Below are positions 8,871 through 18,574 of a stretch of 64,000 nt of DNA, piece after piece. The notes under the pieces were generated by a model. The model did no database searches. It worked only from the letters and a program-made list of their open reading frames with translations, and had not been told where the DNA came from. The stretch is taken from NCBI GenBank assembly GCA_008125075.1, contig VLTH01000001.1, positions 341,497 to 405,496 on the forward strand. The letters run 5' to 3'. Numbering within the stretch: position 1 is the first letter of the stretch; each line of letters begins with the position of its first letter. The position numbers were made by a program, and so were the translations under genes. This DNA comes from Acetivibrio alkalicellulosi (GTDB lineage Bacteria > Bacillota > Clostridia > Acetivibrionales > Acetivibrionaceae).

Positions 8871-9864
8871 AAAAATCAAGCTTTCTCATGGAGATGGTGG
8901 TTCTGATACACAGCGGTTAATCAAAAATGTATTTTATAAATATTTTAATGATTCAATTCCTAACGCCATGCCAGACTCCTTTGTCTTTGAAGTCGGTCAG
9001 GGTAAGCATGCTTATACTACCGACAGTTTTGTCGTAAAGCCCTTGTTTTTTAGAGGAGGAAACATAGGGAAACTTGCTGTGTGCGGTACTATTAACGACC
9101 TAGTGACAGCTGGTGCAATACCATTATTCTTAAGTGTCGGCTTTGTCATAGAAGAAGGATTCAGTACTGAAAAGCTGCACATTATCGCAAAATCTATGAG
9201 GGATGTTTGCAAACAGACTGGTGCAAAAATTGTAACCGGTGATACCAAGGTAGTGGAAAGAGGAAGTGCTGATGGAATCTTCATCAATACATCCGGTATT
9301 GGTCTTGTGTCAGAGTTATATAATTCCCGCCGGGCAGTACCTGGTGATGAGATAATTATAACTGGTGGGATTGCAGAGCATGGGACATCTATACTTATAG
9401 ACAGATATGAGTTGGGTATTAAAACAGAACTGGAAAGTGACTGCACGCCAATGTGTTGTCTTGTAAATGGTTTGGGTGAAAATCTTAAGCATGTTAAGCA
9501 AATGAAAGACCCCACGAGGGGAGGTTTAGCCACTGCGTTAAATGAAATAGCTCTAGAACAAGGGGTGGATGTAGAACTTAATGAGCAGTCCGTTCCAGTA
9601 AAAAGTGAAGTTCATGGAATTAGCGATATTCTAGGAATAGATCCTTTATATCTTGCCTGCGAAGGAAGGATGCTGATTGTTGTTGAAAAAGGCTGTGGAG
9701 AGAAAGTGCTGCACCATATAAAAGCACTTGATTACTGTGATGAAGCACAGATAATTGGACGATTTACATCAGGCCATCTCGGGATTGTGTATATGAAAAC
9801 GTTTATTGGAGGTAAGAGTATCATTCCAATGCTGGAAGGTCAGATGCTTCCCAGGATATGTTGA
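8863..9864 (+). CDS. hypE: Carbamoyl dehydratase HypE
   Basis: HypE dehydrates the carbamoylated C-terminal Cys to thiocyanate using ATP. The family landmarks are HGDGGSDTQRLI near the start, GKLAVCGTINDLVTAGA, TGDTKVVERGSADG, MKDPTRGGLATALNEIA and the terminal PRIC, with the acceptor Cys as last residue. ATG 8863 follows a GGAGGAGATAGG site inside the end of hypD (8 bp overlap). With the reactive Cys in place the enzyme should be functional. An 87-bp gap separates it from the next gene. Confidence 0.97.
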   Translation: MDEKIKLSHGDGGSDTQRLIKNVFYKYFNDSIPNAMPDSFVFEVGQGKHAYTTDSFVVKPLFFRGGNIGKLAVCGTINDLVTAGAIPLFLSVGFVIEEGFSTEKLHIIAKSMRDVCKQTGAKIVTGDTKVVERGSADGIFINTSGIGLVSELYNSRRAVPGDEIIITGGIAEHGTSILIDRYELGIKTELESDCTPMCCLVNGLGENLKHVKQMKDPTRGGLATALNEIALEQGVDVELNEQSVPVKSEVHGISDILGIDPLYLACEGRMLIVVEKGCGEKVLHHIKALDYCDEAQIIGRFTSGHLGIVYMKTFIGGKSIIPMLEGQMLPRIC

Positions 9865-9951
9865 GCCAATAATTATGTTAATCACCAAAAAGGCTCCTTC
9901 GGAATATCATAAATATAGTGAATATATTTAAACAAATGCCGGAGGGAAAAC

Positions 9952-10446
9952 ATGAGAGCACAAGATTTGTCAGGTATAAGCTTTGACAGTATTATTGCGG
10001 AAGTTAATTATGATATAAACTTACTATATGTAGTTCCATGTGTCTATACAAGGAATATGATACTGAATCATTTAAGAGATAGAATATCTATGGTTGAATC
10101 TGTTACCAAAGCTATTATCCAGCCAGGGCAGTTGCAGCCACAACCTTTGCCACTTCAACCGGGAGTTACCCCTATAGCAGAACCCCCTGCCTTGCAGCAA
10201 CCAACGACTCCAGGGAATCAAACAACATTTACGCTTCAAGAACTGTCCAAATATGATGGAAAGGGTGGCAACCCTGCATATGTAACGGTAAATGGTACTG
10301 TTTATGATGTTACAAGCAATGCTACATGGGCGGCTGCAACACACTTCGGACTGACGGCAGGAAAGGACCTTTCCAATGAATTTGTATCCTGTCATGCAGG
10401 TGAGTCAATACTGAGTAAATTAAAGGTAGTTGGAAAGTTGGTGTGA
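9952..10446 (+). CDS. Cytochrome b5-like domain protein of the hydrogenase operon
   Basis: The 164-residue protein has a helical N-terminal part of about 58 residues, a Pro/Gln-rich linker (roughly 59-92) and a C-terminal cytochrome b5-like heme/steroid-binding domain. That domain starts TFTLQELSKYDGKGGNPAYV and keeps both potential heme His positions (ATHFGLTAG and FVSCHAGES). No signal peptide or membrane helix is evident, so it should be cytoplasmic. It has a GGAGGG site and ends 1 bp before the small-subunit start. Its place suggests an electron partner of the hydrogenase; this is inference, and heme binding is not shown. Confidence 0.8.
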   Translation: MRAQDLSGISFDSIIAEVNYDINLLYVVPCVYTRNMILNHLRDRISMVESVTKAIIQPGQLQPQPLPLQPGVTPIAEPPALQQPTTPGNQTTFTLQELSKYDGKGGNPAYVTVNGTVYDVTSNATWAAATHFGLTAGKDLSNEFVSCHAGESILSKLKVVGKLV

Positions 10447-10447
10447 A

Positions 10448-11350
10448 ATGAGTAATAGAAGTATTACCTGCCCTGAATATAAAGCAAGGCTCAATACAGC
10501 TGCAAATCTTCTGGATACTATGAAGACACAAATCAGACAGGGTGTTTTGAAGAAAAGGAATCTTGTGTGGCTTGAATTGACTGGGTGTTCAGGAAATATC
10601 ATATCACTTCTGGATGGATCGAATCCTGATTTCAAGTACTTGATTTCGCAGATGACTAATTTTATCTATAATAATAGTCTTTCAGCCAGCGAAGGCGAGG
10701 TTGCTATGGAGCAACTGTTTAGTGTACTTGGAAGTGACTATATCCTTGCTGTTGAAGGAGCTGTTACGACTAAGAACAACGGTCTCTATAACATTATCGG
10801 CCGCCTGAACGGAAAGCTGGTAACTGCCATTGAGGCAGTTAAAACACTTGGTGAGAAGGCTGCATTTGTTATTGCCATAGGTGCCTGTGCAACCCATGGA
10901 GGCGTTTCTGCAGCTAGACCAAATCCTGCTGAGTGCGTCAGTGTGCAGAGTGTATTAAATAGAAAGGTGATAAAGCTGCCAGGTTGCCCTTGCCATCCGG
11001 ACTGGTTCATGGGTACACTCGCCCATATCCTACTGTACGGAGAACCCGATCTTGATAGAAGGGATAGACCTCTTTTGTTTTACAGCACATTAATTCATGA
11101 CAGATGTCCCCGTAGGTCATATTTTGATAAAGGAATCTTTGCAGAAAAGCTTGGTGACAAAACCTGTATGTTCAAATTGGGCTGCCGTGGGCCAGTAACT
11201 CGTATAGACTGCCCAATTAGACAGTGGAATCAGTATGTTAACTGGCCTATTGAGGATGACACGCCTTGCATTGGTTGTGCACAATTTGGATTCCCTGACG
11301 CAATGGAACCTTTTATCAGCTACAATACTACAAGAGAGGTTAGAAGATGA
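10448..11350 (+). CDS. [NiFe] hydrogenase small subunit
   Basis: This 300-residue subunit carries the FeS relay. Visible ligands include TGCSGN near residue 45, IGACATHGG, LPGCPCHPDW, the ...HDRCPRRSYF...CMFKLGCRGP block and DTPCIGCAQFGFP. The proximal motif has a single Cys (GCSGN), as in cyanobacterial-type HupS, rather than the CxxC of membrane-bound enzymes. No twin-arginine signal exists, so the enzyme should stay in the cytoplasm. ATG 10448 (MSNRSI) is preferred over an upstream in-frame start at 10430 inside the previous gene. It overlaps the large subunit by 4 bp. Group 2-like classification is inference. Confidence 0.95.
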   Translation: MSNRSITCPEYKARLNTAANLLDTMKTQIRQGVLKKRNLVWLELTGCSGNIISLLDGSNPDFKYLISQMTNFIYNNSLSASEGEVAMEQLFSVLGSDYILAVEGAVTTKNNGLYNIIGRLNGKLVTAIEAVKTLGEKAAFVIAIGACATHGGVSAARPNPAECVSVQSVLNRKVIKLPGCPCHPDWFMGTLAHILLYGEPDLDRRDRPLLFYSTLIHDRCPRRSYFDKGIFAEKLGDKTCMFKLGCRGPVTRIDCPIRQWNQYVNWPIEDDTPCIGCAQFGFPDAMEPFISYNTTREVRR

Positions 11351-12759
11351 CAAAGAAGATTATTATTAATCCTGTTACCCGAATAAGCGGATTCATGGAA
11401 ATTCAAGCGAATATTGAAAATAACCAGGTAGTAGATGCTAAAACAGAAGGACTTATGTTTCGTGGGTTTGAAAAAATGCTTGAAGGCAGAAGTCCCTTTG
11501 ATGCTGTGTATTTTACCCAGCGTATTTGTGGGATTTGTTCAACTGCTCATTCTATGGCATCTACCCTTGCCCTGGAGGATGCAATGGGGGTTGTTCCGAC
11601 TGATCAGGGTAGATATTTAAGAGATATCCTCCATGGATGTGAATTTCTTCAAAACCATATCCGACATTTTTATCAGTACACTATTCCCGACTTTGTAAAA
11701 CTGCCCGAAGATTACCCTCTGTTTAAAGCAGAGCATAATGATTTTAGGTTGCCAAAAGAAAAGAATGACAGATTGGTAAAGGATTACTTTGATTCACTTG
11801 ACTTGAGTCGCAGTAGCCATGAGATGCTTGCTGTACTTGGTGGAAAGGTTCCGCATAACCATGGCGTTTTTATTGGAGGTATAACCACACAGGCTACTAC
11901 TGATAAAATCATCAAGATAAAATCCATTTTACATTACATATATCAATTTATTAATAATAGAATGCTCCCTGATGTATATACCATTGCAGAATATTACAGA
12001 GATTATTTTTCTATCGGGGGGAGTTATGGGAATCTTTTAAGCTTTGGGTGTTTTAATGGCTATAAGGATTTGGGAACTTTATATGTGAATCCTCTTGTAT
12101 ATACCGATGGTAAAACAAGTGTATTCGATCTAGATAATATTACTGAAGAGATTGATTATGCCTGGTATAAGGATAAACAAAACGTAGGTAAACCTTTTAA
12201 AACTGACCCGGAAGCTGATATGAGCAAGCCACAGGCATACTCATGGGTCAAGGCTCCAAGATACAACAATCTGCCCTTTGAGACAGGGCCCTTGGCAAGG
12301 CAATGGCTCACCGGCGAGTACAGAAATGGGATATCAACTATGGATAGGACCATTGCCAGAGTTTTAGAAGCAAGGAAGATAGCATTAATTATGAATACTC
12401 TACTTGAGAACCTTATCCCTGGCGTATCTGTACAAAAGGAATATACCATTCCTGAAACCGCTGTCGGGAAAGGCTTGATTGATACCACAAGAGGAGCTCT
12501 AGGTCACTGGCTGAAAATCAACAATCAGGTTATTTTGTGTTACCAAATTATCACTCCATCTGCCTGGAATCTTTCAACTCGAAGCAGCAATGGTATGAAA
12601 GGAACTGCTGAACAAGCACTTATCGAGACACCTGTAAAAGATATTAATAATCCTATAGAATTAGGCAGAACTGTCCGGTCTTTTGATCCTTGTATTTCAT
12701 GTGCAACCCATATTTACACTGGTGGAAAGAACGTTAATACTATACAGGTTATTCCTTGA
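11347..12759 (+). CDS. [NiFe] hydrogenase large subunit
   Basis: This 470-residue subunit holds the NiFe active site. The N-terminal ligand motif is RICGICSTAH (Cys61, Cys64) and the C-terminal one DPCISCATH (Cys449, Cys452). A 15-residue tail after the final His (IYTGGKNVNTIQVIP) would be removed by the protease encoded at 4600. MTKKIIINPVTRISGFMEI is the normal N-terminus. It is the last gene of the operon and no clear terminator follows. All four metal-binding Cys are present, so activity is expected. Confidence 0.97.
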   Translation: MTKKIIINPVTRISGFMEIQANIENNQVVDAKTEGLMFRGFEKMLEGRSPFDAVYFTQRICGICSTAHSMASTLALEDAMGVVPTDQGRYLRDILHGCEFLQNHIRHFYQYTIPDFVKLPEDYPLFKAEHNDFRLPKEKNDRLVKDYFDSLDLSRSSHEMLAVLGGKVPHNHGVFIGGITTQATTDKIIKIKSILHYIYQFINNRMLPDVYTIAEYYRDYFSIGGSYGNLLSFGCFNGYKDLGTLYVNPLVYTDGKTSVFDLDNITEEIDYAWYKDKQNVGKPFKTDPEADMSKPQAYSWVKAPRYNNLPFETGPLARQWLTGEYRNGISTMDRTIARVLEARKIALIMNTLLENLIPGVSVQKEYTIPETAVGKGLIDTTRGALGHWLKINNQVILCYQIITPSAWNLSTRSSNGMKGTAEQALIETPVKDINNPIELGRTVRSFDPCISCATHIYTGGKNVNTIQVIP

Positions 12760-12977
12760 ACAGCACTTTTCTTGTTACAGCACATATAAATATTATGTAA
12801 AATATTAAACTTAATGAAATGTGCAGTTTGATATTAGGAAAATAGAATCAATTTCTATTAACAAACAAACCTTTTTTAGTATAAACTATAATTATTGGCA
12901 AGTAAATATTAACAAATAGAGCAGGCGATACACCTTTGTGGTGTGTGGGGCCAGGCTGACCAAGGCGTCGGCAGCAA

Positions 12978-13580
12978 GATGGTCTAAAAGATGTATGGAA
13001 AGAAGCTAAAGGGCTTATGAGGCTTGAACCAGAAAATAGCATTCAAGTAAATTGGGGAGAACGCCAACAGATATATCAATGGGCTAACGATATTGAGTAT
13101 GAGTTTGTAATAAATAAAAGAATACACACAGAAATTATACATGTAGTTATTTGTTTAGAAAGTTGGAAAGAAGCTCATACAAGAAGCAGTAAAAATATTG
13201 AAGAGAAAAAAACTCAATATGCTTGGATATCTTCTAAAAAAATTTTAGAAAAAAATGTCTTTAAGCGCTGCACAAAAGTAGCAAGATATCGTTGGAAGAT
13301 AGAAAACAACTTTTTGATCGAAAAACATCAAGGATATTATTTTGAACACTGCTATTCTTACAATTGGCATGCGATGAAAGGTTTTCACTATCTTATGAAA
13401 ATAGGGCACTTTTTAAATGCTTTAGTTTTAAATAGTGAAATTATATTAGATATAGTTTATGATATTGGAATAAGAGGATTTATCCATAAACTTAAATTAT
13501 CACTAACTGGTGTAATCCTTGACAGAAAAAGGATTATAGAAGTTAGACAGAAACAGCATATTTGGAAGCTCACAGTTTAA
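12978..13580 (+). pseudogene. Transposase, C-terminal fragment
   Basis: The open frame starts upstream of its first ATG (DGLKDVWKEAKGLMRLEPEN, from 12978), so the 5' part of a larger gene is missing. The piece contains CTKVARYRWKIENNFLIEKH, resembling the Y-x(2)-R-W-x-I-E motif carrying the last catalytic Glu of IS4-like DDE transposases. MKGFHYLMKIGHFLNALVLN follows. It begins after a short hairpin (ACACC/GGTGT near 12930). The exact IS family is not identified. Confidence 0.65.
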
Positions 13581-13788
13581 TACGTATATTTTTCAAGAAA
13601 ACAAGTATTAATGGTTTAATAATCAAACATGCTAATGTAAAATTATTGAACTAATATATTATATTATAATTTATGACATAATATAAATTTGGTTATAAAG
13701 TGGTAATTAGGTATTTTGTGGCTACTTTAAATTAATAAGCTCTTGAAAATTTTTTTTATGCTTCAGCTATGAAAATTAAGCTGGAAAT

Positions 13789-13817
13789 TTGACAAAACCT
13801 TCATTACGCTGTATGCT
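13789..13817 (+). promoter_or_regulatory. Promoter for RNase J
   Basis: TTGACA (13789-13794) and TATGCT (13812-13817) are spaced by exactly 17 bases. They lie about 230 bases before the RNase J start, giving a long untranslated leader. Confidence 0.65.
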
Positions 13818-13891
13818 AATAATATTAGTAAGATTGGTTGTAAATGTCGGTTGGGTAGGTAATATGCTTTCAAGATTTAATGGTTTCTAGG

Positions 13892-13934
13892 GTGGGAAGC
13901 TTATTTTAAATATAGGTTTTCCACTTTTTATTTT
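13892..13934 (+). terminator. Intrinsic terminator in the RNase J leader
   Basis: GTGGGAA (13892-13898) pairs with TTTTCCAC (13917-13924), with one G-U pair, and is followed by TTTTTATTTT. It sits between the promoter at 13789 and the start codon, so it could act as an attenuator. No alternative anti-terminator hairpin was established by eye. Confidence 0.55.
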
Positions 13935-14047
13935 GTGTTAATTATTATTAATAGTTTGATGTTCAAGCGTTGAATGAATACAGAAATGTCAATTATGGTT
14001 ATAAAATCATAAAAAAAGTAGAATATATTAATAAAATGGAGGATAAT

Positions 14048-15706
14048 TTGGCTAAAGGAAAAAAGAAATTAAAAGTTATTCCCCTCGGAGGATTAGGGGA
14101 AATTGGAAAGAACATTACCGTATTTGAATATGGTGAGGATATCCTTGTTGTTGATTGTGGTATGGCATTTCCAGATGATGAAATGTTAGGTATTGACTTG
14201 GTATTACCAGATACAACGTACTTAACGAAAAACAAAGAGCGTGTAAAAGGATTTGTTGTGACACACGGGCATGAGGACCATATAGGAGCACTACCCTATG
14301 TGTTAAGAGAGGTAAATGTTCCAGTTTATGGAACAAAACTTGCATTAGGTCTACTGGAGAGCAAGCTTGAAGAGCATGGTATTCTATCGAACTGTAAGTT
14401 GGAAATTGTGTGTCAGCGTCAGACCATAGATTTGGGCGTTTTTAAGGTTGAATTTATTGGAACTAATCATAGTATAGCTGATTCAGTGGCGTTGGCCATT
14501 CACACCCCAGTAGGCATTGTGGTTCATACATCAGACTTCAAAATTGACTATACACCTATCTCAGGAGAACCAATCGATTTGCCACGTTTTGCAGAGCTTG
14601 GTAAAAAAGGTGTACTGCTTCTTATGAGTGATAGTACTAATGTTGAACGTCCAGGTTATACCATGTCTGAAAGGACTGTTGGAGCGGCATTTGAAGAAAT
14701 ATTTCTAAATGCAAAAAAAAGAATACTTGTTGCAACTTTTGCTTCAAATATTCACAGGATTCAACAGATTATGAATGCCGCTGTTAAGAATGATCGTAAG
14801 GTGGCGATTTGTGGTAGAAGTATGGTGAATGTTTGTAATAAAGCAATACAGTTGGGTTATTTAACAATACCTGAAGAGGTTCTTATAGAAATTGAACAAA
14901 TTAAAAGCTATCCTCAGGAGAAGCTTGTAATTATTTCTACAGGAAGTCAAGGGGAACCAATGTCGGCACTTTCAAGGATGGCTTCTGGAGAACACAGACA
15001 GGTAGAAGTAGTTTCTGGGGATTTGGTTGTGATTTCAGCTACACCAATTCCAGGAAATGAGAAGTCTGTATCAGCGGTAATCAACGCACTCTTTAAAAGA
15101 GGGGCAGAGGTTATATATGAAACTCTTGCAGACATCCATGTATCGGGTCATGCATGTCAAGAAGAGCTTAAGCTAATGCATCGTCTTGTAAACCCTAAAT
15201 ACTTTCTTCCTGTTCATGGTGAATACAGACATCTAATGCAACATGCAAATCTGGCACAAGATCTTGGTATGCCTAAGGAAAATACTATAATAATAGAAAT
15301 TGGGCAGGTACTTGAAATAAATAATAATAAAGCACAAATTAAGGGAAGAGTTCCATCTGGAAATGTTCTTGTCGATGGACTTGGTATTGGAGATGTTGGT
15401 AATATTGTATTAAGGGATAGAAAGCATCTATCTGAAGATGGTCTAATTATTGTGGTTTTGACAATACAAAATGGTATTGGCAATGTCATTACCGGTCCTG
15501 ATGTTATTTCTAGAGGATTTGTATATGTACGAGAAGCGGAAGAATTTATGGATGATGTAAAGCAGGTATGCAAAGAAGCAGTTCTTAAGTGCCAAGGAAC
15601 CAATTGGTCATTAAAAAAGAATACTATTAGGGACACTTTAAGAGAGTATGTGTATCAAAAAACTAAAAGAAGACCAATGATATTACCTATAATAATGGAG
15701 ATTTAA
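14048..15706 (+). CDS. rnj: Ribonuclease J
   Basis: This is a 5'-3' exo/endoribonuclease of the metallo-beta-lactamase/beta-CASP family acting in mRNA turnover. It shows PLGGLGEIGKNITV, the metal motif THGHEDHIGALP, HSIADSVALAIHTP, ISTGSQGEPMSALSRMA and HVSGHACQEELKLMHRLVNP. I chose TTG 14048 because GGAGG (14038-14042) is 5 bases upstream and gives 552 residues, close to the usual 555. The next possible starts, ATG 14036 and ATG 13970, overlap that site or lack one. The stop codon lies within the loop of the terminator at 15686. Confidence 0.93.
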   Translation: MAKGKKKLKVIPLGGLGEIGKNITVFEYGEDILVVDCGMAFPDDEMLGIDLVLPDTTYLTKNKERVKGFVVTHGHEDHIGALPYVLREVNVPVYGTKLALGLLESKLEEHGILSNCKLEIVCQRQTIDLGVFKVEFIGTNHSIADSVALAIHTPVGIVVHTSDFKIDYTPISGEPIDLPRFAELGKKGVLLLMSDSTNVERPGYTMSERTVGAAFEEIFLNAKKRILVATFASNIHRIQQIMNAAVKNDRKVAICGRSMVNVCNKAIQLGYLTIPEEVLIEIEQIKSYPQEKLVIISTGSQGEPMSALSRMASGEHRQVEVVSGDLVVISATPIPGNEKSVSAVINALFKRGAEVIYETLADIHVSGHACQEELKLMHRLVNPKYFLPVHGEYRHLMQHANLAQDLGMPKENTIIIEIGQVLEINNNKAQIKGRVPSGNVLVDGLGIGDVGNIVLRDRKHLSEDGLIIVVLTIQNGIGNVITGPDVISRGFVYVREAEEFMDDVKQVCKEAVLKCQGTNWSLKKNTIRDTLREYVYQKTKRRPMILPIIMEI

Positions 15707-15730
15707 GTAACTCCATTATTATAGGGTTTT
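15686..15730. terminator. Terminator between convergent rnj and helD
   Basis: A perfect 15-bp stem, CCTATAATAATGGAG (15686-15700) with CTCCATTATTATAGG (15711-15725), is followed by GTTTTT. The loop contains the rnj stop codon. Its position between convergent genes suggests that it may also serve helD. Confidence 0.85.
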
Positions 15731-15737
15731 TACCTAC

Positions 15738-18044
15738 CTATACCTTAATCATACAAGTTGGATCATCAAGTTCATTTAGTATTTTCATCATTTTACCACA
15801 ACATAAAATATCAACCTTATGAAGGGCTCTTGTCATTGCTACATAAAGAAGTTTAAGGTCCAGTTCGTCTTCTGTATAGTCCTCGTTGACAGAAACTATT
15901 ATAACGGCATCAAACTCAAGCCCTTTAGATAAGTGAGCGGGTAAAATTACGGTACCACCTTCATAGTAGCTGTCCTCGGGGTGTAATAACTTAACATTTG
16001 TGGTTTTCTTCTTAGTAAGATAGTTTTTGATTTTTCTGCATTCATCAAATGTTTTAGAAATAATTGCCATAGTATTAAAGTCTAGTTGTTTTAATGAATC
16101 AATTTTTTGGGCAAGAGAGCTCATCAATATTTCTTCCGAATCAAAGCTTTTGAAAGTGGGCTTATCGCCATGTCGCACAACGGGGTGAGCTAGTACCAAA
16201 TCTTCGGAAGGTCTAATTTTAAGTATTTGATTTGCCATATTCATTATTTCTATCGTAGTTCTATAGCTCTGTTCAAGAGTAAGTAGTTTGGGACTGTCTC
16301 CTTCAAACATCTGGGTTAGTACATTTTTCCAGTCGGTTATTCCTCTATATGAATGAATACCTTGTGCTATATCCCCTAGAAGAGTAAATAGTTTAGTGTT
16401 AAAAACCTGTTTTAGAGCATATAGCTGAAAGAGGCTAAAGTCTTGGGCTTCATCGATAACGATATACCGGATATCTGCTTTTTTATCAAATCCAAAAACT
16501 TTATGTTTCAAGTAAAGCAGAGCAGCTAAGTCTTCAATTTCAATTTTTTTCTCATTTTTTAATTTGCATGAGTAACTGCAAATTTCTTTTATGAAATTAT
16601 TGTCGACATTACCACCATTAAACCGGTTAAGGTTTTCTTCATTAGTCATAAGATCTTCATAATAATGAAGGAGAGAAAGCTTAGGGAAAAGTGACAAATA
16701 CTTTGCTACTGCAGACGAAGATTTCTTTTTTATTGTCTCTAATATTTTGTCTCTTTCATCCATTAATGGAACGATTATTTGCCGTCTTTCTTCAGATGGT
16801 GGCATAATATGCCTCAAATGTTCTATTTGCTTATCATATTTATTTTCAATATTTTCAATGATTTTGTTTTTTTCTCTTTTTAGCTTGTTTACCAAAGTTT
16901 TTTTAAGCTCAATAGGTCTTTGATATAATGGAAGCCTCGAGAAGTCCTTTAAAAACATACCTTTAATTTCTTCATGAGAGTATATGGTGTATCCTTCGAT
17001 TTCAAAGTCCTGTTTAGGTACGAAGTTTTGTTCTATATAATTAACATATTTGTCTATAATTTCTTTGAAATCCAATGAACCTTTGAATTTAGAAATGCTT
17101 TTTATCTTTTCAATAGTTTTATTTTTATCAGTATTAATTATATTTACCAATTTATCGTCAGGATTTAGTAGTTTGAATGAAATACCTGTCATTTCGTAAA
17201 ATAAATCAACAAAGGTTGTTTGTTTAACCTGGTCTACTCCCAGTTCGGGGAGGACTTCTGATATATAATTAAGAAATAGTCTGTTTGGTGCTATAATCAT
17301 AAAGTTATCAGGATCAAAAGCATCTTCATAAGTGTAAAGCAAATAAGCTATACGGTGCAGAGCAATGGTTGTTTTCCCACTCCCCGCAACTCCTTGTACT
17401 ATCAAAGGAATTGCAATATCTGTACGAATAACCTCATTCTGTTCTGATTGAATAGTAGATACAATATCTTTTAGTTTATTATCTTTATTTTCACCTAATG
17501 CTGCTTGTAGAAAAGTGTCTGTTGTGGTAATGTCAACATCCAGAATATTTTCAAGGGTTCTATTGTTAATTGTATACTGCCTTTTAAGGCTAAGTTCACC
17601 ATGTATAATTCCAGAGGGACTTTTGTAAGTTACAGGTCCTGGCATGCCGTCATAATATACACTTGCAATTGGTGAACGCCAGTCAACGATTAAAGGTTCT
17701 TCTTCTTCGGCCTTTGGTAATGAAATCTTTCCAATATACAATTCGCTTACTTTGATACAATCGTCAGGTTTAAAGTCTATTCTGCAAAAATACGGTTTTT
17801 TTACAGATTTAGTTAGACTATAATAATTTTTCTCCAGAGTATCAAGAAATCTTGAACTGGTCATTATTTTTACATAGCTTAAGCTGCTATCAAGATAATC
17901 TAGTTCAATATAAGCTTCTCTTATCTCGTTTTTTAAGTTCTTTTTGTTTTCTTCAAAACTATTTATGCAGTGCTCTATATAGCCAATAGTAGCATTTAGT
18001 CTTTTTATCTCTTTTTCATAATCAGGGTGTTCTTTTAAAGCCAT
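15738..18044 (-). CDS. helD: RNA polymerase recycling motor HelD
   Basis: This superfamily 1 ATPase releases stalled RNA polymerase from DNA. The 768-residue protein has an N-terminal coiled-coil arm (about 1-110), then VDWRSPIASVYYDG, and a UvrD-like motor with Walker A VQGVAGSGKTTIALHRIAYL near residue 220. A helical insertion follows (about 330-480), then YIVIDEAQDFSLFQ, LLGDIAQGIHSYRG, LEQSYRTT and LLYVAMTRALHKVDIL. This domain order is that of HelD and not of a true UvrD helicase. It is convergent with rnj and ends just past the shared terminator. Confidence 0.92.
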   Translation of the reverse strand: MALKEHPDYEKEIKRLNATIGYIEHCINSFEENKKNLKNEIREAYIELDYLDSSLSYVKIMTSSRFLDTLEKNYYSLTKSVKKPYFCRIDFKPDDCIKVSELYIGKISLPKAEEEEPLIVDWRSPIASVYYDGMPGPVTYKSPSGIIHGELSLKRQYTINNRTLENILDVDITTTDTFLQAALGENKDNKLKDIVSTIQSEQNEVIRTDIAIPLIVQGVAGSGKTTIALHRIAYLLYTYEDAFDPDNFMIIAPNRLFLNYISEVLPELGVDQVKQTTFVDLFYEMTGISFKLLNPDDKLVNIINTDKNKTIEKIKSISKFKGSLDFKEIIDKYVNYIEQNFVPKQDFEIEGYTIYSHEEIKGMFLKDFSRLPLYQRPIELKKTLVNKLKREKNKIIENIENKYDKQIEHLRHIMPPSEERRQIIVPLMDERDKILETIKKKSSSAVAKYLSLFPKLSLLHYYEDLMTNEENLNRFNGGNVDNNFIKEICSYSCKLKNEKKIEIEDLAALLYLKHKVFGFDKKADIRYIVIDEAQDFSLFQLYALKQVFNTKLFTLLGDIAQGIHSYRGITDWKNVLTQMFEGDSPKLLTLEQSYRTTIEIMNMANQILKIRPSEDLVLAHPVVRHGDKPTFKSFDSEEILMSSLAQKIDSLKQLDFNTMAIISKTFDECRKIKNYLTKKKTTNVKLLHPEDSYYEGGTVILPAHLSKGLEFDAVIIVSVNEDYTEDELDLKLLYVAMTRALHKVDILCCGKMMKILNELDDPTCMIKV

Positions 18045-18089
18045 AAATATATCGCCTTTCTAATAAAATAATATCATATTTGTAAAAGT

Positions 18090-18215
18090 CTATTTTTCAT
18101 AAACTGTAGGTTTCAATACACCAATAAAAGGTAGATTTTTGAACAATTCATCGTAATTAAGACCATATCCCACAGCAAATTCATCAGGCACTTCAAATCC
18201 AACATAATCCGGCGA
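18090..18215 (-). pseudogene. Hypoxanthine phosphoribosyltransferase, C-terminal remnant
   Basis: The minus strand reads [20 protein letters not shown] followed by [21 protein letters not shown]-stop, which is the characteristic C-terminal end of bacterial Hpt. The similarity stops at 18215 with an in-frame stop just upstream, and no PRPP-binding part exists nearby. Only about 41 of some 180 residues remain, so this is a gene-end fragment left by a rearrangement. Confidence 0.75.
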
Positions 18216-18574
18216 TCAATGTTGAGATTGAATACAGGCTTGAGATGGTAGAATGATTCCAGCTAAAATCTTTTATATACGAATCAATAAATACTGAAGT
18301 AAAATATGTTTGTCCTAGTTCTGAAAAGAAATAACACATGGATGAAATTGCTAAGATAAACCAACCGTAATAGAACCCGGTTAGTTTTAATTATACTTGT
18401 TGCTATGTTTTACATTATAAGAAAAAGCCCTCCTCAAAAATATACTTGTAAGTAATTAATACTGTATAATAATAACACATATATCACTGTTAATCAAAAA
18501 AGTTGGATAAATGCTGTCTGTGATAATAGACTCAAATAAGCTTGTTGGTTTTACAATGAATACATAATAAATAT
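18216..18574. other. Non-coding stretch
   Basis: All frames are interrupted and no family was recognised. It may contain decayed coding sequence between the hpt fragment and module A. Confidence 0.4.
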
